Below are positions 47,789-56,061 of a stretch of 64,000 bases of DNA, piece by piece (position 1 is the stretch's first letter; every line of letters starts with the position of its first letter). Source of the stretch: CAWAYR01 sp050250875 (GTDB taxonomy: Bacteria > Acidobacteriota > Vicinamibacteria > Vicinamibacterales > UBA2999). The translations under genes were made by a program, and so were the position numbers. The DNA is taken from positions 186,001 through 250,000 of the forward strand of contig JBFWNV010000001.1 in assembly GCA_050250875.1 (NCBI GenBank), read 5' to 3'. Under the pieces are notes generated by a model. The model had not been told where the DNA came from, did not search any database, and saw only the letters and a program-made list of their open reading frames with translations.

Positions 47789-48784
47789 ATGGCGATGCAG
47801 ACTCGACGGGAACTGCTGAACCGCGTCGCGCCGCGCGACGAGTTGGTCAACGTGCCGGAATTCGAGGCCGAGGCCGAACGCGTGCTCGCCGCCGGCGTCT
47901 TCCGCCTGCTGGCCGGCGGCGATCGCGCCGCCTACGAGCGCGTCACGTTCCGGCCCCGCATGATGGTCAACTGCCTCGGCCTGGACCTGTCGCTCGACCT
48001 GCTCGGCCTCCCGCTGTTCGCGCCGATCGTCGTCGGTCCGATCGAGGATCAGCGGCGCTTCCACCCGGACGGCGAGCGGGCGACGGTGCGCGGCGCCGGG
48101 GCCGGCCAGGCGGCGGTGATCGTCAGCAGCCGTTCATCGCAGCCGCTGGCGGCCGTTGCCGCCGCGGCGACCACGCCGCTGCTCTTCCAGACGTTCGCGG
48201 CCGACGGCGCCGCCAAGGTGCGCGCGCAGGCGCGAGAGGCCCAGAGCGCGGGTGGCAAAGCGATCGTCGTCACCGTGGACGCGCCGGAGGCGGCCGGCCG
48301 CCGCCCGTCGCGACTCGACTGGAGCGCGGTGGACGCCGTGCGCGGCGCCGTCTCGATCCCGGTGATCGCCAAGGGCGTGCTGTCGGCCGCCGAGGCGACC
48401 GCCGCGGTGGCCCGTGGGGCCCAGGGCCTGGTCGTGTCCAGCTACGGACGCCCGCCCGCGCCCGGGCAGCCGGCGCCGCTCGACGCCGTCGCGTCGATCG
48501 TCGCGGCGGCGGGTCCGCAGGTGCCGGTGCTGGTCGACGGCGGCGTCCGCCGCGGATCCGACGTGATGAAGGCGCTCGCGCTCGGCGCCCGCGCCGTTCT
48601 CGTCGCCAGGCCGGTGATGTGGGGGCTGGCCGCCTACGGTGCCGACGGCGTCCAGTCGGTGATCGAACTGCTGCAGACGGAGCTCGGCCGCGTCATGGGG
48701 TGCTGCGGCACGCCGAACCTCGGCGCCATCACCAGCGCCCACGTGCGGGTGCACGGCGCGCCGCCGGCGTCCTCGGCCGTGTGA
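47789..48784 (+). CDS. Alpha-hydroxy-acid oxidase-like protein lacking the catalytic His
   Basis: 331 residues from ATG 47789, two bases after the upstream stop. The fold is that of the preceding oxidase (LPLFAPIVVGPIEDQRRFHP, IPVIAKGVLSAAEAT, PVLVDGGVRRGSDVMKALAL, VMWGLAAYGADG). The active-site strand, however, reads GLVVSSYGRPPAPGQP where the family has SNHGGRQLD, so the catalytic His and its neighbouring Arg are missing. The chain is also about 65 residues shorter. It probably binds FMN but should not oxidise hydroxy acids. It may be a regulatory or repurposed subunit of the adjacent enzyme (inference). Confidence 0.8.
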   Translation: MAMQTRRELLNRVAPRDELVNVPEFEAEAERVLAAGVFRLLAGGDRAAYERVTFRPRMMVNCLGLDLSLDLLGLPLFAPIVVGPIEDQRRFHPDGERATVRGAGAGQAAVIVSSRSSQPLAAVAAAATTPLLFQTFAADGAAKVRAQAREAQSAGGKAIVVTVDAPEAAGRRPSRLDWSAVDAVRGAVSIPVIAKGVLSAAEATAAVARGAQGLVVSSYGRPPAPGQPAPLDAVASIVAAAGPQVPVLVDGGVRRGSDVMKALALGARAVLVARPVMWGLAAYGADGVQSVIELLQTELGRVMGCCGTPNLGAITSAHVRVHGAPPASSAV

Positions 48785-48802
48785 CCGGCGGCGTCGCGTC
48801 GC

Positions 48803-49807
48803 TCACCACGGACCGGCGCGATTGGTGAACGCGCGCCCTTTGTCGGCCGCCTCCGTGTCGCCGCCGGTGCAGATCATCGTGCCGTCCTTGATCTGATCGA
48901 TCACGTTGGCCTCGGTGCAGGCGTTCAGGAACCTGATGCCCGCCGCCTTGGTGGCGTCGAGCACGCGCCGCCGCACCGCCGCCATCGCCGGGTGCGCTTC
49001 CCCGCCGCCCTGATAGGTGCCGGGACGGCCGAGCAGGTAGAACCCGTGATCGCCGGGGCCCCATTCCGCGAAGGCGATGCCGGGCACGCGCACCGACGCG
49101 TCGACGTTGGCGTCCGCGCGCGGGTTCTCGATCTTCAGACCGAACAGCAGCTCGCCGTCGGGGTTCATCGGCCACGGATCGGCGAGGCGCATGTACTCCT
49201 GCGCCGACACGCCCCACATGGTCGAGGCGTAGCCCTGTGATCCGTTGCCGCGCGTGCCTTGCGCCAGGCCGTCCACCCGCGGCGCGAACGGGTAGCGCGC
49301 CGCTTCGATCATCAGGCGCGCCGCCTCGGGACTCTCGGCGTTGCAGAGCAGGATGCCGTGCACGCCGGCAGCCAGCGCCTGCTGGATCATCCAGGCATTG
49401 GCACGCAGCGCGTCCGCCGTGCCGGAAATCGGCAGCGTGACGATCACCGGCGGAGTCCTGTGCCCCGTGCGGGTCGGCCCGGCCTCGGCCAGGCCGCGCA
49501 TGAACTCGCGCAGCTCCTTGAAGTCGAGCGGGCCGTGTTCCATCTCGTAGGTGATGTAGTCGGCCCTGGTGGCGGCCAGCTCCCGCCCCTGCGCGTAGCC
49601 GCCGCCGCTCGTCTGGGTGTAATAGACGGGCTGTCCCTCGAGCCACAAGTCGATCACGCGATTGACGTGCCGGCCGGTGCGCGTGGTCGTCTTCGCCATC
49701 TCCGGCACGACCGCGGCCGCCGGCGGCACGGCTTGTCGTGCCCCGGCCGACAACGCCGCCAGCAGCGCGATCGCCGCGCCCGCCGTCGCGGCCGGGGCGG
49801 CGGTCAT
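48803..49807 (-). CDS. Exported HpcH/HpaI-family aldolase/citrate-lyase-like protein
   Basis: 334 residues from ATG 49807, overlapping the upstream stop by 4 bp. A signal peptide (GAAIALLAALSAGARQAVPP) precedes a TIM barrel of the HpcH/HpaI type. Recognisable blocks are YITYEMEHGPLDFKELREFM, GIKI-like LLFGLKIENPRADAN with the metal Glu, VPGIAFAEWGPGDHGFYLLG and RVLDATKAAGIRFLNACTEA. Relatives cleave 2-keto-3-deoxy sugar acids or 4-hydroxy-2-oxo acids. Export is unusual for this family. It is the second gene of an operon with a large exported haem-motif protein. Confidence 0.82.
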   Translation of the reverse strand: MTAAPAATAGAAIALLAALSAGARQAVPPAAAVVPEMAKTTTRTGRHVNRVIDLWLEGQPVYYTQTSGGGYAQGRELAATRADYITYEMEHGPLDFKELREFMRGLAEAGPTRTGHRTPPVIVTLPISGTADALRANAWMIQQALAAGVHGILLCNAESPEAARLMIEAARYPFAPRVDGLAQGTRGNGSQGYASTMWGVSAQEYMRLADPWPMNPDGELLFGLKIENPRADANVDASVRVPGIAFAEWGPGDHGFYLLGRPGTYQGGGEAHPAMAAVRRRVLDATKAAGIRFLNACTEANVIDQIKDGTMICTGGDTEAADKGRAFTNRAGPW

Positions 49808-51942
49808 CGCGCCAGCGGGCTCGGCCGCATCTGGAACTTCATCACCTTGCTGGTGGTGCCGCGCCCCGTCTCCATGTGGAAGGGGGCGCGAGTCGAGATC
49901 GTGGTCCAGAGGCCGCGACCCTTCCAGCCGGCGGTGGCGTCGTCGATCCGGCCGTCCATCCACTTGGTGTAGAAGCCGAGCGGATAGGGCACGCGCATGG
50001 TCACGAACTTGCCGTCCTTGAGCGCCAGCAGGCCCTCGGCGGCGTTGCCGGTGTTGATCGGCGTGTTGGCGCCGAGCCCGAGCGTGTCGAACTGATCGAC
50101 CCAGGTGTAGTAGCTGGCCTCGGCGCTGCCGCCGCCGGCCACGCCCTTCATCTGCGGCACCGGCTCGGTGTAGAAGGTCCAGCCCTCGGGACAGTGCTGG
50201 CCGCTGGCGTTCGGACCGTTCAGCGGGCCCTTGCACTTGCGGCGGTCGAAGCTGGCCAGATGGCCGCTGGCCATCGCCGCCCAGTAGACGCCGTTGCGGT
50301 CGACGTCGCCGCCACGCGGCGAGAAGCCCTGGTCGGTGGGCGGCTGGAAGATCTCGGTGATGGCCGTGGCCGGCGGATTCGCCCCGGGCGACAGCCGGAT
50401 CACCGCGCCCGGATAGCCGAGCTGCGTGCCCCAGATCGAGCCGTCGGGGGCCGGCGCCACGGCGTAGAGCGCGCCGTTGATGCGCACGTCCCTGGCCGGA
50501 TCGGTCGGCTGGCCCGGCTCGGTGTAGGCGTCGCGCCTGCCGTTGCCGTTGGCGTCGCGGATGAGCGCCGTCCAGCCCTGCGCCTTCATCTCGTCCTGGG
50601 TCTCGTCGAAGAGCTTGGTGTTGAGCCAGCCGATCACCTGGCCGCCGCCGCTGGTCCACAGCGTGTGGTTGGCGTCTTCGGCGAACATCAGGTGGTGGGT
50701 GCCGAAGCAGGTGCCGATGTGCGTCAGCTTCTTCGTCGCCGGGTCCCACATCTGCAGGTGCCGGCCGGCGTTGGCCACCGGGAACAGCTTCGCCGAGGGG
50801 TGGCTCGATCCGGCGCCGCACTCGGGCGGATTCGCCGCCGGCCGCACCGCCGAGGTCAGCCACAGCCGGCCGCGGTGATCGAGCATCGGGTTGTGCACGT
50901 TGTTCTTGCTGGTCCAGATCACCTCGTCGTCCCAATAGGGCGACGGCTCGGGCATCGCCGGGTTGGTCGGCGGCGTGTTCGGATCGCGCACCGTGAGGGG
51001 GATCCGGCTGGCGGCATGGGTCACCGGGTTCAGCACCGGCACGTAGTCGGCACTCAGCTCCAGCGCGCCGTAGAGCGCGCCGTTGGCGTTCACCCGCGGG
51101 TTGCGGCGATCGGTGGAGACGACGTCGTGCAGGTAGGCCCTGGGATCGGCCCAGTCCCACTGGGTGATCACGACGTTGCGCTCGACGCCCTGCGGGCGGG
51201 CCGGCGCCGGCGGCAGCGCGCCGCTGCGAACCGCGTCGCTCCAGTCGGCGAACATCTTCAGCACGCGGCCGCGGCCGAAGCTGTTGAGCGCGCCGAACAT
51301 CCCGGCGCCGGCCTGACCCGACTTCACGCGCCGTTCCCAGGCCGCGACGGCGGTCGGAAACGGCCCGAGCGCCGCCGGTACCTCCCGCGTGGCCTTGCCA
51401 CCGAGCGCGTGGCAGGCGGTGCAGCCGCCCGACTTGACGCTGCGGATCCAGTCGCCCTGGCTCTTCATGTTCGGGTTGATGCCGTTGCCACCGTCGCCGG
51501 TGCCCGGGAACTCGCTGGCCGCCGGCATCTCCATGAGCGAGAGCCAGTGCGCGGCGGGGTAGTACTGCGCCGCTGCCGCCGGCGAACTCGCCGGCACCGC
51601 CTTCAGATCGAGCGTGCGTCCCGGCGCCGTGGATGTCTTCGCCGAGTCGACCAGCCCGTAGCCGCGCACCCACACGCTGTAGGTCGCCTTCGGCAGATCT
51701 GGCACGAGGTAGCGGCCGCGATCGTCGGTGACGACGATCTTCACGAACGGCGTCGGCAGGTCGCGCGTCTCGGCGATGACCCACACGCCGGCTTCGGGCC
51801 CGCCCGGGCCGGTGACGGTGCCGGCCAGATCGTCGGCATCGAAGGCGATGGTCGCGGCGGGAGCCTGCGCGGCGCGGGTCCCCGTCATCACGGCGGCGGC
51901 GAGTGCGACGGCGAGTCCGGCAGTCAGGGCGATCTTCCGCAT
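49804..51942 (-). CDS. Exported carboxypeptidase-regulatory / propeller protein with a c-type haem motif
   Basis: 712 residues with a signal peptide (LTAGLAVALAAAVMTGTRAA). Residues about 35-110 form a carboxypeptidase-regulatory-like beta-sandwich (GTVTGPGGPEAGVWVIAETR). A CxxCH haem site (CTACHALGG) lies near residue 175. The remainder is a beta-propeller of the streptogramin-lyase-like kind (NNVHNPMLDHRGRLWLTSAV; MFAEDANHTLWTSGGGQVIG; VYWAAMASGHLASFDRRKCK). Similar large exported proteins occur in Acidobacteriota and are of unknown function; one haem suggests electron transfer. Translationally coupled to the aldolase-like gene downstream. Confidence 0.78.
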   Translation of the reverse strand: MRKIALTAGLAVALAAAVMTGTRAAQAPAATIAFDADDLAGTVTGPGGPEAGVWVIAETRDLPTPFVKIVVTDDRGRYLVPDLPKATYSVWVRGYGLVDSAKTSTAPGRTLDLKAVPASSPAAAAQYYPAAHWLSLMEMPAASEFPGTGDGGNGINPNMKSQGDWIRSVKSGGCTACHALGGKATREVPAALGPFPTAVAAWERRVKSGQAGAGMFGALNSFGRGRVLKMFADWSDAVRSGALPPAPARPQGVERNVVITQWDWADPRAYLHDVVSTDRRNPRVNANGALYGALELSADYVPVLNPVTHAASRIPLTVRDPNTPPTNPAMPEPSPYWDDEVIWTSKNNVHNPMLDHRGRLWLTSAVRPAANPPECGAGSSHPSAKLFPVANAGRHLQMWDPATKKLTHIGTCFGTHHLMFAEDANHTLWTSGGGQVIGWLNTKLFDETQDEMKAQGWTALIRDANGNGRRDAYTEPGQPTDPARDVRINGALYAVAPAPDGSIWGTQLGYPGAVIRLSPGANPPATAITEIFQPPTDQGFSPRGGDVDRNGVYWAAMASGHLASFDRRKCKGPLNGPNASGQHCPEGWTFYTEPVPQMKGVAGGGSAEASYYTWVDQFDTLGLGANTPINTGNAAEGLLALKDGKFVTMRVPYPLGFYTKWMDGRIDDATAGWKGRGLWTTISTRAPFHMETGRGTTSKVMKFQMRPSPLAR

Positions 51943-52108
51943 GGGGCTCTCGCTTTCCGGGCCGCGGGCGGCCCTGGTGCCCGAGCAACGTCCGACGTCT
52001 TACATCGCGCGGAGGATAGCGCAGGACGTGCTCGCCGCCAACCACGGCGGCCGGCAGCCGGCGCCGCTTGACGGCCGGCGCGGCGGTGAGCAGGATGAGG
52101 CGTCGTCC

Positions 52109-53437
52109 GTGACGTCGTCTCCCTCGAATCCGGGCCGCCGCCGCAAGGTCGGGTGGCGCGCGTGCGGCGCGGCGCTCGCGGCCGCGATCGCGCTGTCGCT
52201 GTCGCTCCGGCCTCTCGCCGCGCAGCGCGGCGGTATGTTCCTGGGCTCGCTGACCGACCCGGCGATCGCCTACGCCACCGCGGCGACGAGCACCGTCGTC
52301 GACGACCTCAACCGCCGGCTTGGCGACGGGTCGGCGCGCCTGACCTTCGCCGGGCGCGGCGGCTACCTCGGCGCGACGCTCGAGGCGCTGGCGCTGCCGC
52401 TCGATTCGCAGCTGCTCCTCTACTCGAAGGGCAGCCTGCAGGGCCGGCTGATCGGTCCGGGGAATCCGCGCGCGATCTTCTTCGACGACCGCGTCGCCCT
52501 CGGCTGGGTCCGTGACGCCGACCTGCTCGAGGTGGCGGTGCACGACGCCCGCGCCGGCGCCGTCTTCTACACCCTCGAGCAGAAGCCGCTCGAGCGGCCG
52601 CAGTTCAAGCGCGAGTTCCGCTGCCTGGGCTGCCATCTGAGCGGCGACACGCTCGGCGTGCCCGGTCTGCTGATGTTCAGCTCGACCCCCGACGGCGCCG
52701 ACGAGCGGATCGTCACCGCCGTGATGCGCGACCATCGCGACCCGATGGCCGAGCGCTTCGGCGGCTGGTTCGTCACCGGTGCGCCGGCCGCGGCGACGCA
52801 TCGCGGCAACCGCGTGCCGGCGCTGGCGTCCCACGGCGGCGGCCGGCTCGACTCGACCGCCGGCCTCTACGACGCCGACGGCTTCAGCGGCCCATCCAGC
52901 GACGTCGCGGCACTGCTGACGCTGTCGCACCAGACCCACATGACCAACCTGCTGACGCGGGCGGCGTGGGACGCGCGGGCGATGGATCCGGCGCTGCACC
53001 CGCAGGCGGCGGCCGCGACCTCGCCGGAGGCGCTGGCGGCGTTCATGCGCAGCATCGCCCAGGAGGTGGTGGACTACATGCTGTTCGTCGACGAGGCGCC
53101 GCTGCCGCAGCCGCTCGGCCGTCGTTCGGCCTTCGCCACCCGGATGTCGGCCCGCGGGCCGCGCGACCGCCAGGGCCGGTCGCTGTATCAGCTCGACCTC
53201 GAGCGGCGGCTGCTGACGTATCCGTGCAGCTACCTGATCTACTCGCCGGCGTTCGAGGCGTTGCCGCCCCTGGTCAAGGCGCCGATCTACCAGCGGCTGT
53301 GGGACGTGCTGTCCGGGGCGGCCGACGAGCCGCGCTACCGGGCGGCGTTGTCCCGCGCCGACCGCCAAGCGGTGATCGACATCCTGCGCGAGACCAAGCC
53401 GGATCTGCCGGCGTTCTTCACGGCGACCCGGCGCTGA
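52109..53437 (+). CDS. Exported protein with a c-type haem motif, unknown function
   Basis: About 442 residues. No ATG is available near the 5' end; GTG 52109 gives a signal peptide with a basic start (RRRKVGWRACGAALAAAIAL). A single CxxCH site (FRCLGCHLSGDTLGVPG) lies near residue 172. Further conserved-looking blocks are PNPRAIFFDDRVALGWV-like GNPRAIFFDDRVALGWV, LTLSHQTHMTNLLTRAAWDA and LERRLLTYPCSYLIYSP. It is divergent from the haem-motif protein at 49804-51942, with about 165 bp between. No family name is recognised; a periplasmic electron-transfer role is inferred from the haem site. Confidence 0.72.
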   Translation: MTSSPSNPGRRRKVGWRACGAALAAAIALSLSLRPLAAQRGGMFLGSLTDPAIAYATAATSTVVDDLNRRLGDGSARLTFAGRGGYLGATLEALALPLDSQLLLYSKGSLQGRLIGPGNPRAIFFDDRVALGWVRDADLLEVAVHDARAGAVFYTLEQKPLERPQFKREFRCLGCHLSGDTLGVPGLLMFSSTPDGADERIVTAVMRDHRDPMAERFGGWFVTGAPAAATHRGNRVPALASHGGGRLDSTAGLYDADGFSGPSSDVAALLTLSHQTHMTNLLTRAAWDARAMDPALHPQAAAATSPEALAAFMRSIAQEVVDYMLFVDEAPLPQPLGRRSAFATRMSARGPRDRQGRSLYQLDLERRLLTYPCSYLIYSPAFEALPPLVKAPIYQRLWDVLSGAADEPRYRAALSRADRQAVIDILRETKPDLPAFFTATRR

Positions 53438-53440
53438 ACC

Positions 53441-53461
53441 GCGGCGCCGCCGTGGCGCCGC
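53441..53461. terminator. Bidirectional terminator-like hairpin
   Basis: GCGGCGCC (53441-53448) and GGCGCCGC (53454-53461) form a perfect 8-bp stem around a 5-nt loop. It sits exactly between two convergent stop codons. There is no clear U-tract. Confidence 0.6.
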
Positions 53462-53872
53462 TCATTTCGACTCGACGGCCTGCACCGTCGAGTCGTGCAC
53501 CCAGCCGCGGGTCTCGTTCCGGTACCAGCGGACGACGATCCCGGCGTTGCGCACCGCCGGCGTGAGCGCGACCTGGATCCATTCCTTGTCGCGCCCCGTG
53601 ACCTCGAACTCGGTGCCGCGGGCCGCCATCACCAGCAGCACCGCGCCGGTCGTCGGCCCGACGTGGACGTTGGCGTGGCTGGTCGGCACCCGGACACGCC
53701 CCGAGGCCGCCGTCGCGGCCTGGGCCTGACCGGAGGCCCGCTGGCCGGCGCCGGCGCCGCCCTGCCGTGCCGACAGCGCTCCCGACGCGAGGGCGATCGC
53801 CGCCGCCAGGCACACGAGGCGGGCGCCGAGGGCGGAAGCGTTGTCGTGGGGCGCGCGGCGGCTGGGTTCCAT
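53462..53872 (-). CDS. Secreted SH3-domain protein
   Basis: 136 residues from ATG 53872. A signal peptide (GARLVCLAAAIALASGALSA) and a Gly/Ala/Gln-rich linker precede one bacterial SH3-like domain (about 65-130). The domain reads SHANVHVGPTTGAVLLVMAA, GTEFEVTGRDKEWIQVAL and VRWYRNETRGWVHDSTVQAV. Such domains bind cell-wall peptides or act as extracellular adaptors. It is a stand-alone small protein; the partner is unknown. Confidence 0.82.
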   Translation of the reverse strand: MEPSRRAPHDNASALGARLVCLAAAIALASGALSARQGGAGAGQRASGQAQAATAASGRVRVPTSHANVHVGPTTGAVLLVMAARGTEFEVTGRDKEWIQVALTPAVRNAGIVVRWYRNETRGWVHDSTVQAVESK

Positions 53873-54039
53873 GCGCGACAGTGAACGGCAGCGGAGCCGC
53901 CGTGTCAACGTCCGCCATACGGCGTCCCGGAGGGGTCGCCCCGGGCCACCGCGGGCGGCCCGTCAATTCCCGCACGGCCGAGGTGATTCGCCCGTATACT
54001 GCAGGCCTCGTCCCGGCCACATCTCGGCAAGGAGGCCCC

Positions 54040-55212
54040 ATGTCCGTCTCGCGTCGCAGCTTCTTCCACACCGTGGGCGCGGGGAGCGCCGCCCTGTCCG
54101 CGGGGTTCGTCATCGGGCGCGGCCGCGAGGCCATGGCCTTCGAGATGGAGGCGTTCCAGCCGCCCGACGACGGCGGCTTCCTGCGCATCGACTCCAACGA
54201 GAACGCGCGCGGACCGGGCCGCTCGACCATCGACGCGCTGAGGAACGGCATCGGCGCCCGGGTCGGCCGCGGCTATCCGCCCGACTACGTCGGCGACCTG
54301 CACCAGACGATCGCCTCGACCTTCGGCGTCGATCGCAACAACGTGATCATGGCCACCGGTTCGGGCCCGATCCTCGAGGCGGCGACCCGCGCGTTCTGCG
54401 CCATGGACAAGCCGCTGGTCACCGCGGCGCCGACCTTCGCAACGTGCGAAGGCACCGCACGGCGCATGGGCGTGCCGGTGAAGGTGATCCAGGTCGACCG
54501 CTCGCTGGCCCTCGACATCGACGGCATGGCCGCCGCCGCCAAGGGCGCCGGGCTGGTGTTCTTCTGCAATCCGAACAACCCGACCGGCACGGCGCACAAC
54601 TACGCCACCGTCGAGAAGTTCGTCCGCGGCATCGCCGCCGCCTCGCCCGGGACCAAGATCCTGCTCGACGAGGCGTACATGGACTACACCCACGATCCCG
54701 GAGTGAAGAGCGCCGCGCCGCTGACCAAGGAGCTGCCCGGCGTGTTCGTGACGCGCACCTACTCGAAGGCGCACGGCATGGCCGGCCTGCGGCTCGGCTA
54801 CGCCATCGGCCAGCCCGACACCGTGCGGGCCATCTCGCAGGCGTGGGGGCTCGGCAGCCTCAACACGCTGACCGCCACGGCCGGCATCGCCTCACTGCGC
54901 GACACCAAGCACATGGACGAGGAGCGCGCCGAGAACGCCCGCGTCCGCGACTTCACGCTGCAGGCGTTCCGCGACATGGGCTTCGAGGGCACCAACGCCC
55001 ACACCAACTGCGTGTTCGTCGACATCAAGCGCACGGCGAAGTCGTTCCGCGACGCCTGCGCGGCGCAGAAGGTGCGCGTCGGCCGCGACTTCCCGCCGTT
55101 CGAGAACTCGCACACCCGCATCTCGCTCGGCACGATGGCGGAGATGAAGCAGGCGGTGGCGGTGTTCCGCTCGGTGCTCACGGCGAGCACCTCGTCGCGC
55201 GCGCCACGGTAA
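54040..55212 (+). CDS. Tat-exported histidinol-phosphate-aminotransferase-like PLP enzyme
   Basis: 390 residues from ATG 54040, with GGAGG 4 nt upstream. A twin-arginine leader (SRRSFFHTVGAGSAALSAGF) precedes a fold-type I aminotransferase: IDSNENARGPGRSTIDAL, TGSGPILEAATRAF, FFCNPNNPTGTAHNY, LLDEAYMDYTHDPG and the PLP lysine K243 in TYSKAHGMAGLRLGYAIG. The C-terminal RISLGTMAEMKQA Arg is the substrate carboxylate site. It resembles HisC, but a periplasmic enzyme cannot serve histidine synthesis in the normal way. It probably transaminates exogenous amino acids. It stands alone, with a terminator hairpin behind it. Confidence 0.87.
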   Translation: MSVSRRSFFHTVGAGSAALSAGFVIGRGREAMAFEMEAFQPPDDGGFLRIDSNENARGPGRSTIDALRNGIGARVGRGYPPDYVGDLHQTIASTFGVDRNNVIMATGSGPILEAATRAFCAMDKPLVTAAPTFATCEGTARRMGVPVKVIQVDRSLALDIDGMAAAAKGAGLVFFCNPNNPTGTAHNYATVEKFVRGIAAASPGTKILLDEAYMDYTHDPGVKSAAPLTKELPGVFVTRTYSKAHGMAGLRLGYAIGQPDTVRAISQAWGLGSLNTLTATAGIASLRDTKHMDEERAENARVRDFTLQAFRDMGFEGTNAHTNCVFVDIKRTAKSFRDACAAQKVRVGRDFPPFENSHTRISLGTMAEMKQAVAVFRSVLTASTSSRAPR

Positions 55213-55234
55213 GTTCGCAGTTTCGGCAGGCAGA

Positions 55235-55260
55235 CGGCGGCGCCGGCGACGGCGCCGCCG
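55235..55260 (+). terminator. Terminator-like hairpin
   Basis: CGGCGGCGCC (55235-55244) and GGCGCCGCCG (55251-55260) form a 10-bp stem with a 6-nt loop, 22 bp downstream of the aminotransferase stop. No U-tract follows. Confidence 0.5.
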
Positions 55261-55350
55261 GCGTGTACGGGCCCGGCAGCCCGGCGCGCGAGGTCGGGCG
55301 CCGCGGCGCCAGCGGCGCTTCGTAGGACAATCGCTCTCCGGAGCGTGACC

Positions 55351-56046
55351 ATGTCTGCGAAGCGATTCCTCGTCACCGGCGGCAGCCAGGGCATCGGCGC
55401 CGCGCTCGTCACCCAGGCCCGCGCCGCCGGCCACACCGTGATGTTCACCGGCCGCGATCAGGCGGCCCTCGACCGGCTGGCCGGCGGGACCGGGGCCATC
55501 GGCGTGTGCGCCGACGTCGGCAAGGCCGACGACAACGCCCGCACCGTGGCAGCCGCCACCACGCGGATGGGCGGCGTGGACGTGCTGGTCAACAACGCCG
55601 GCTACGCCTACCGCGGCGAGATCGGCGCGATGGACATGGGCCAGATGCGGGCGATGTTCGACACCAACGTCTTCGGCCTGGTCGACCTGACCAACCGGCT
55701 CGTGCCGGCGATGAAGGCCCAGGGCACCGGCGACATCGTCAACATCGCGTCGACCTCGGGCATGAAGGGGGCGGCGACCGCCACCGCCTACGCCGCCAGC
55801 AAGTGGGCGGTGCGCGGCATCAGCCAGTGCTGGCAGGCCGAGCTGCGCCCGCACGGCATCCGCGTCACCTGCGTGTGCCCGAGCGAGGTGCAGACCAACT
55901 TCGGCGGCCGCACCGGCCGCAACAACCCGAACAAGCTCTACGCCGTGGACATCGCGGCGACGATCATGGCGGCGATCGACATGCCGCAGCGGGTGCTGTG
56001 GCCGGAGCTGGCGGTCTTCGCCACCAACCCGTGGAAGGAAGACTGA
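55351..56046 (+). CDS. Short-chain dehydrogenase/reductase
   Basis: 231 residues from ATG 55351; a GTG two codons earlier is possible, but GGAGC fits the ATG better. It is a classical SDR: cofactor motif TGGSQGIGAAL, NNAGYAY, the catalytic Ser in NIASTSGMKG, and YAASKWAVRG with Tyr and Lys. The GGSQGIG form without a basic residue at the strand end and the FTGRD turn favour NADP. It reduces or oxidises a carbonyl/alcohol in the cytoplasm; the substrate is unknown. It is convergent with the amidohydrolase gene, with 15 bp between their stop codons. Confidence 0.92.
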   Translation: MSAKRFLVTGGSQGIGAALVTQARAAGHTVMFTGRDQAALDRLAGGTGAIGVCADVGKADDNARTVAAATTRMGGVDVLVNNAGYAYRGEIGAMDMGQMRAMFDTNVFGLVDLTNRLVPAMKAQGTGDIVNIASTSGMKGAATATAYAASKWAVRGISQCWQAELRPHGIRVTCVCPSEVQTNFGGRTGRNNPNKLYAVDIAATIMAAIDMPQRVLWPELAVFATNPWKED

Positions 56047-56061
56047 CGAATCGCCTGAGGG

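Noticed and set aside
48803..53368. One very long minus-strand frame of about 1,500 codons
   Set aside because: Only the last 334 codons encode a recognisable protein. The rest is a high-GC shadow antisense to, or out of frame with, the real genes at 49804-53437.
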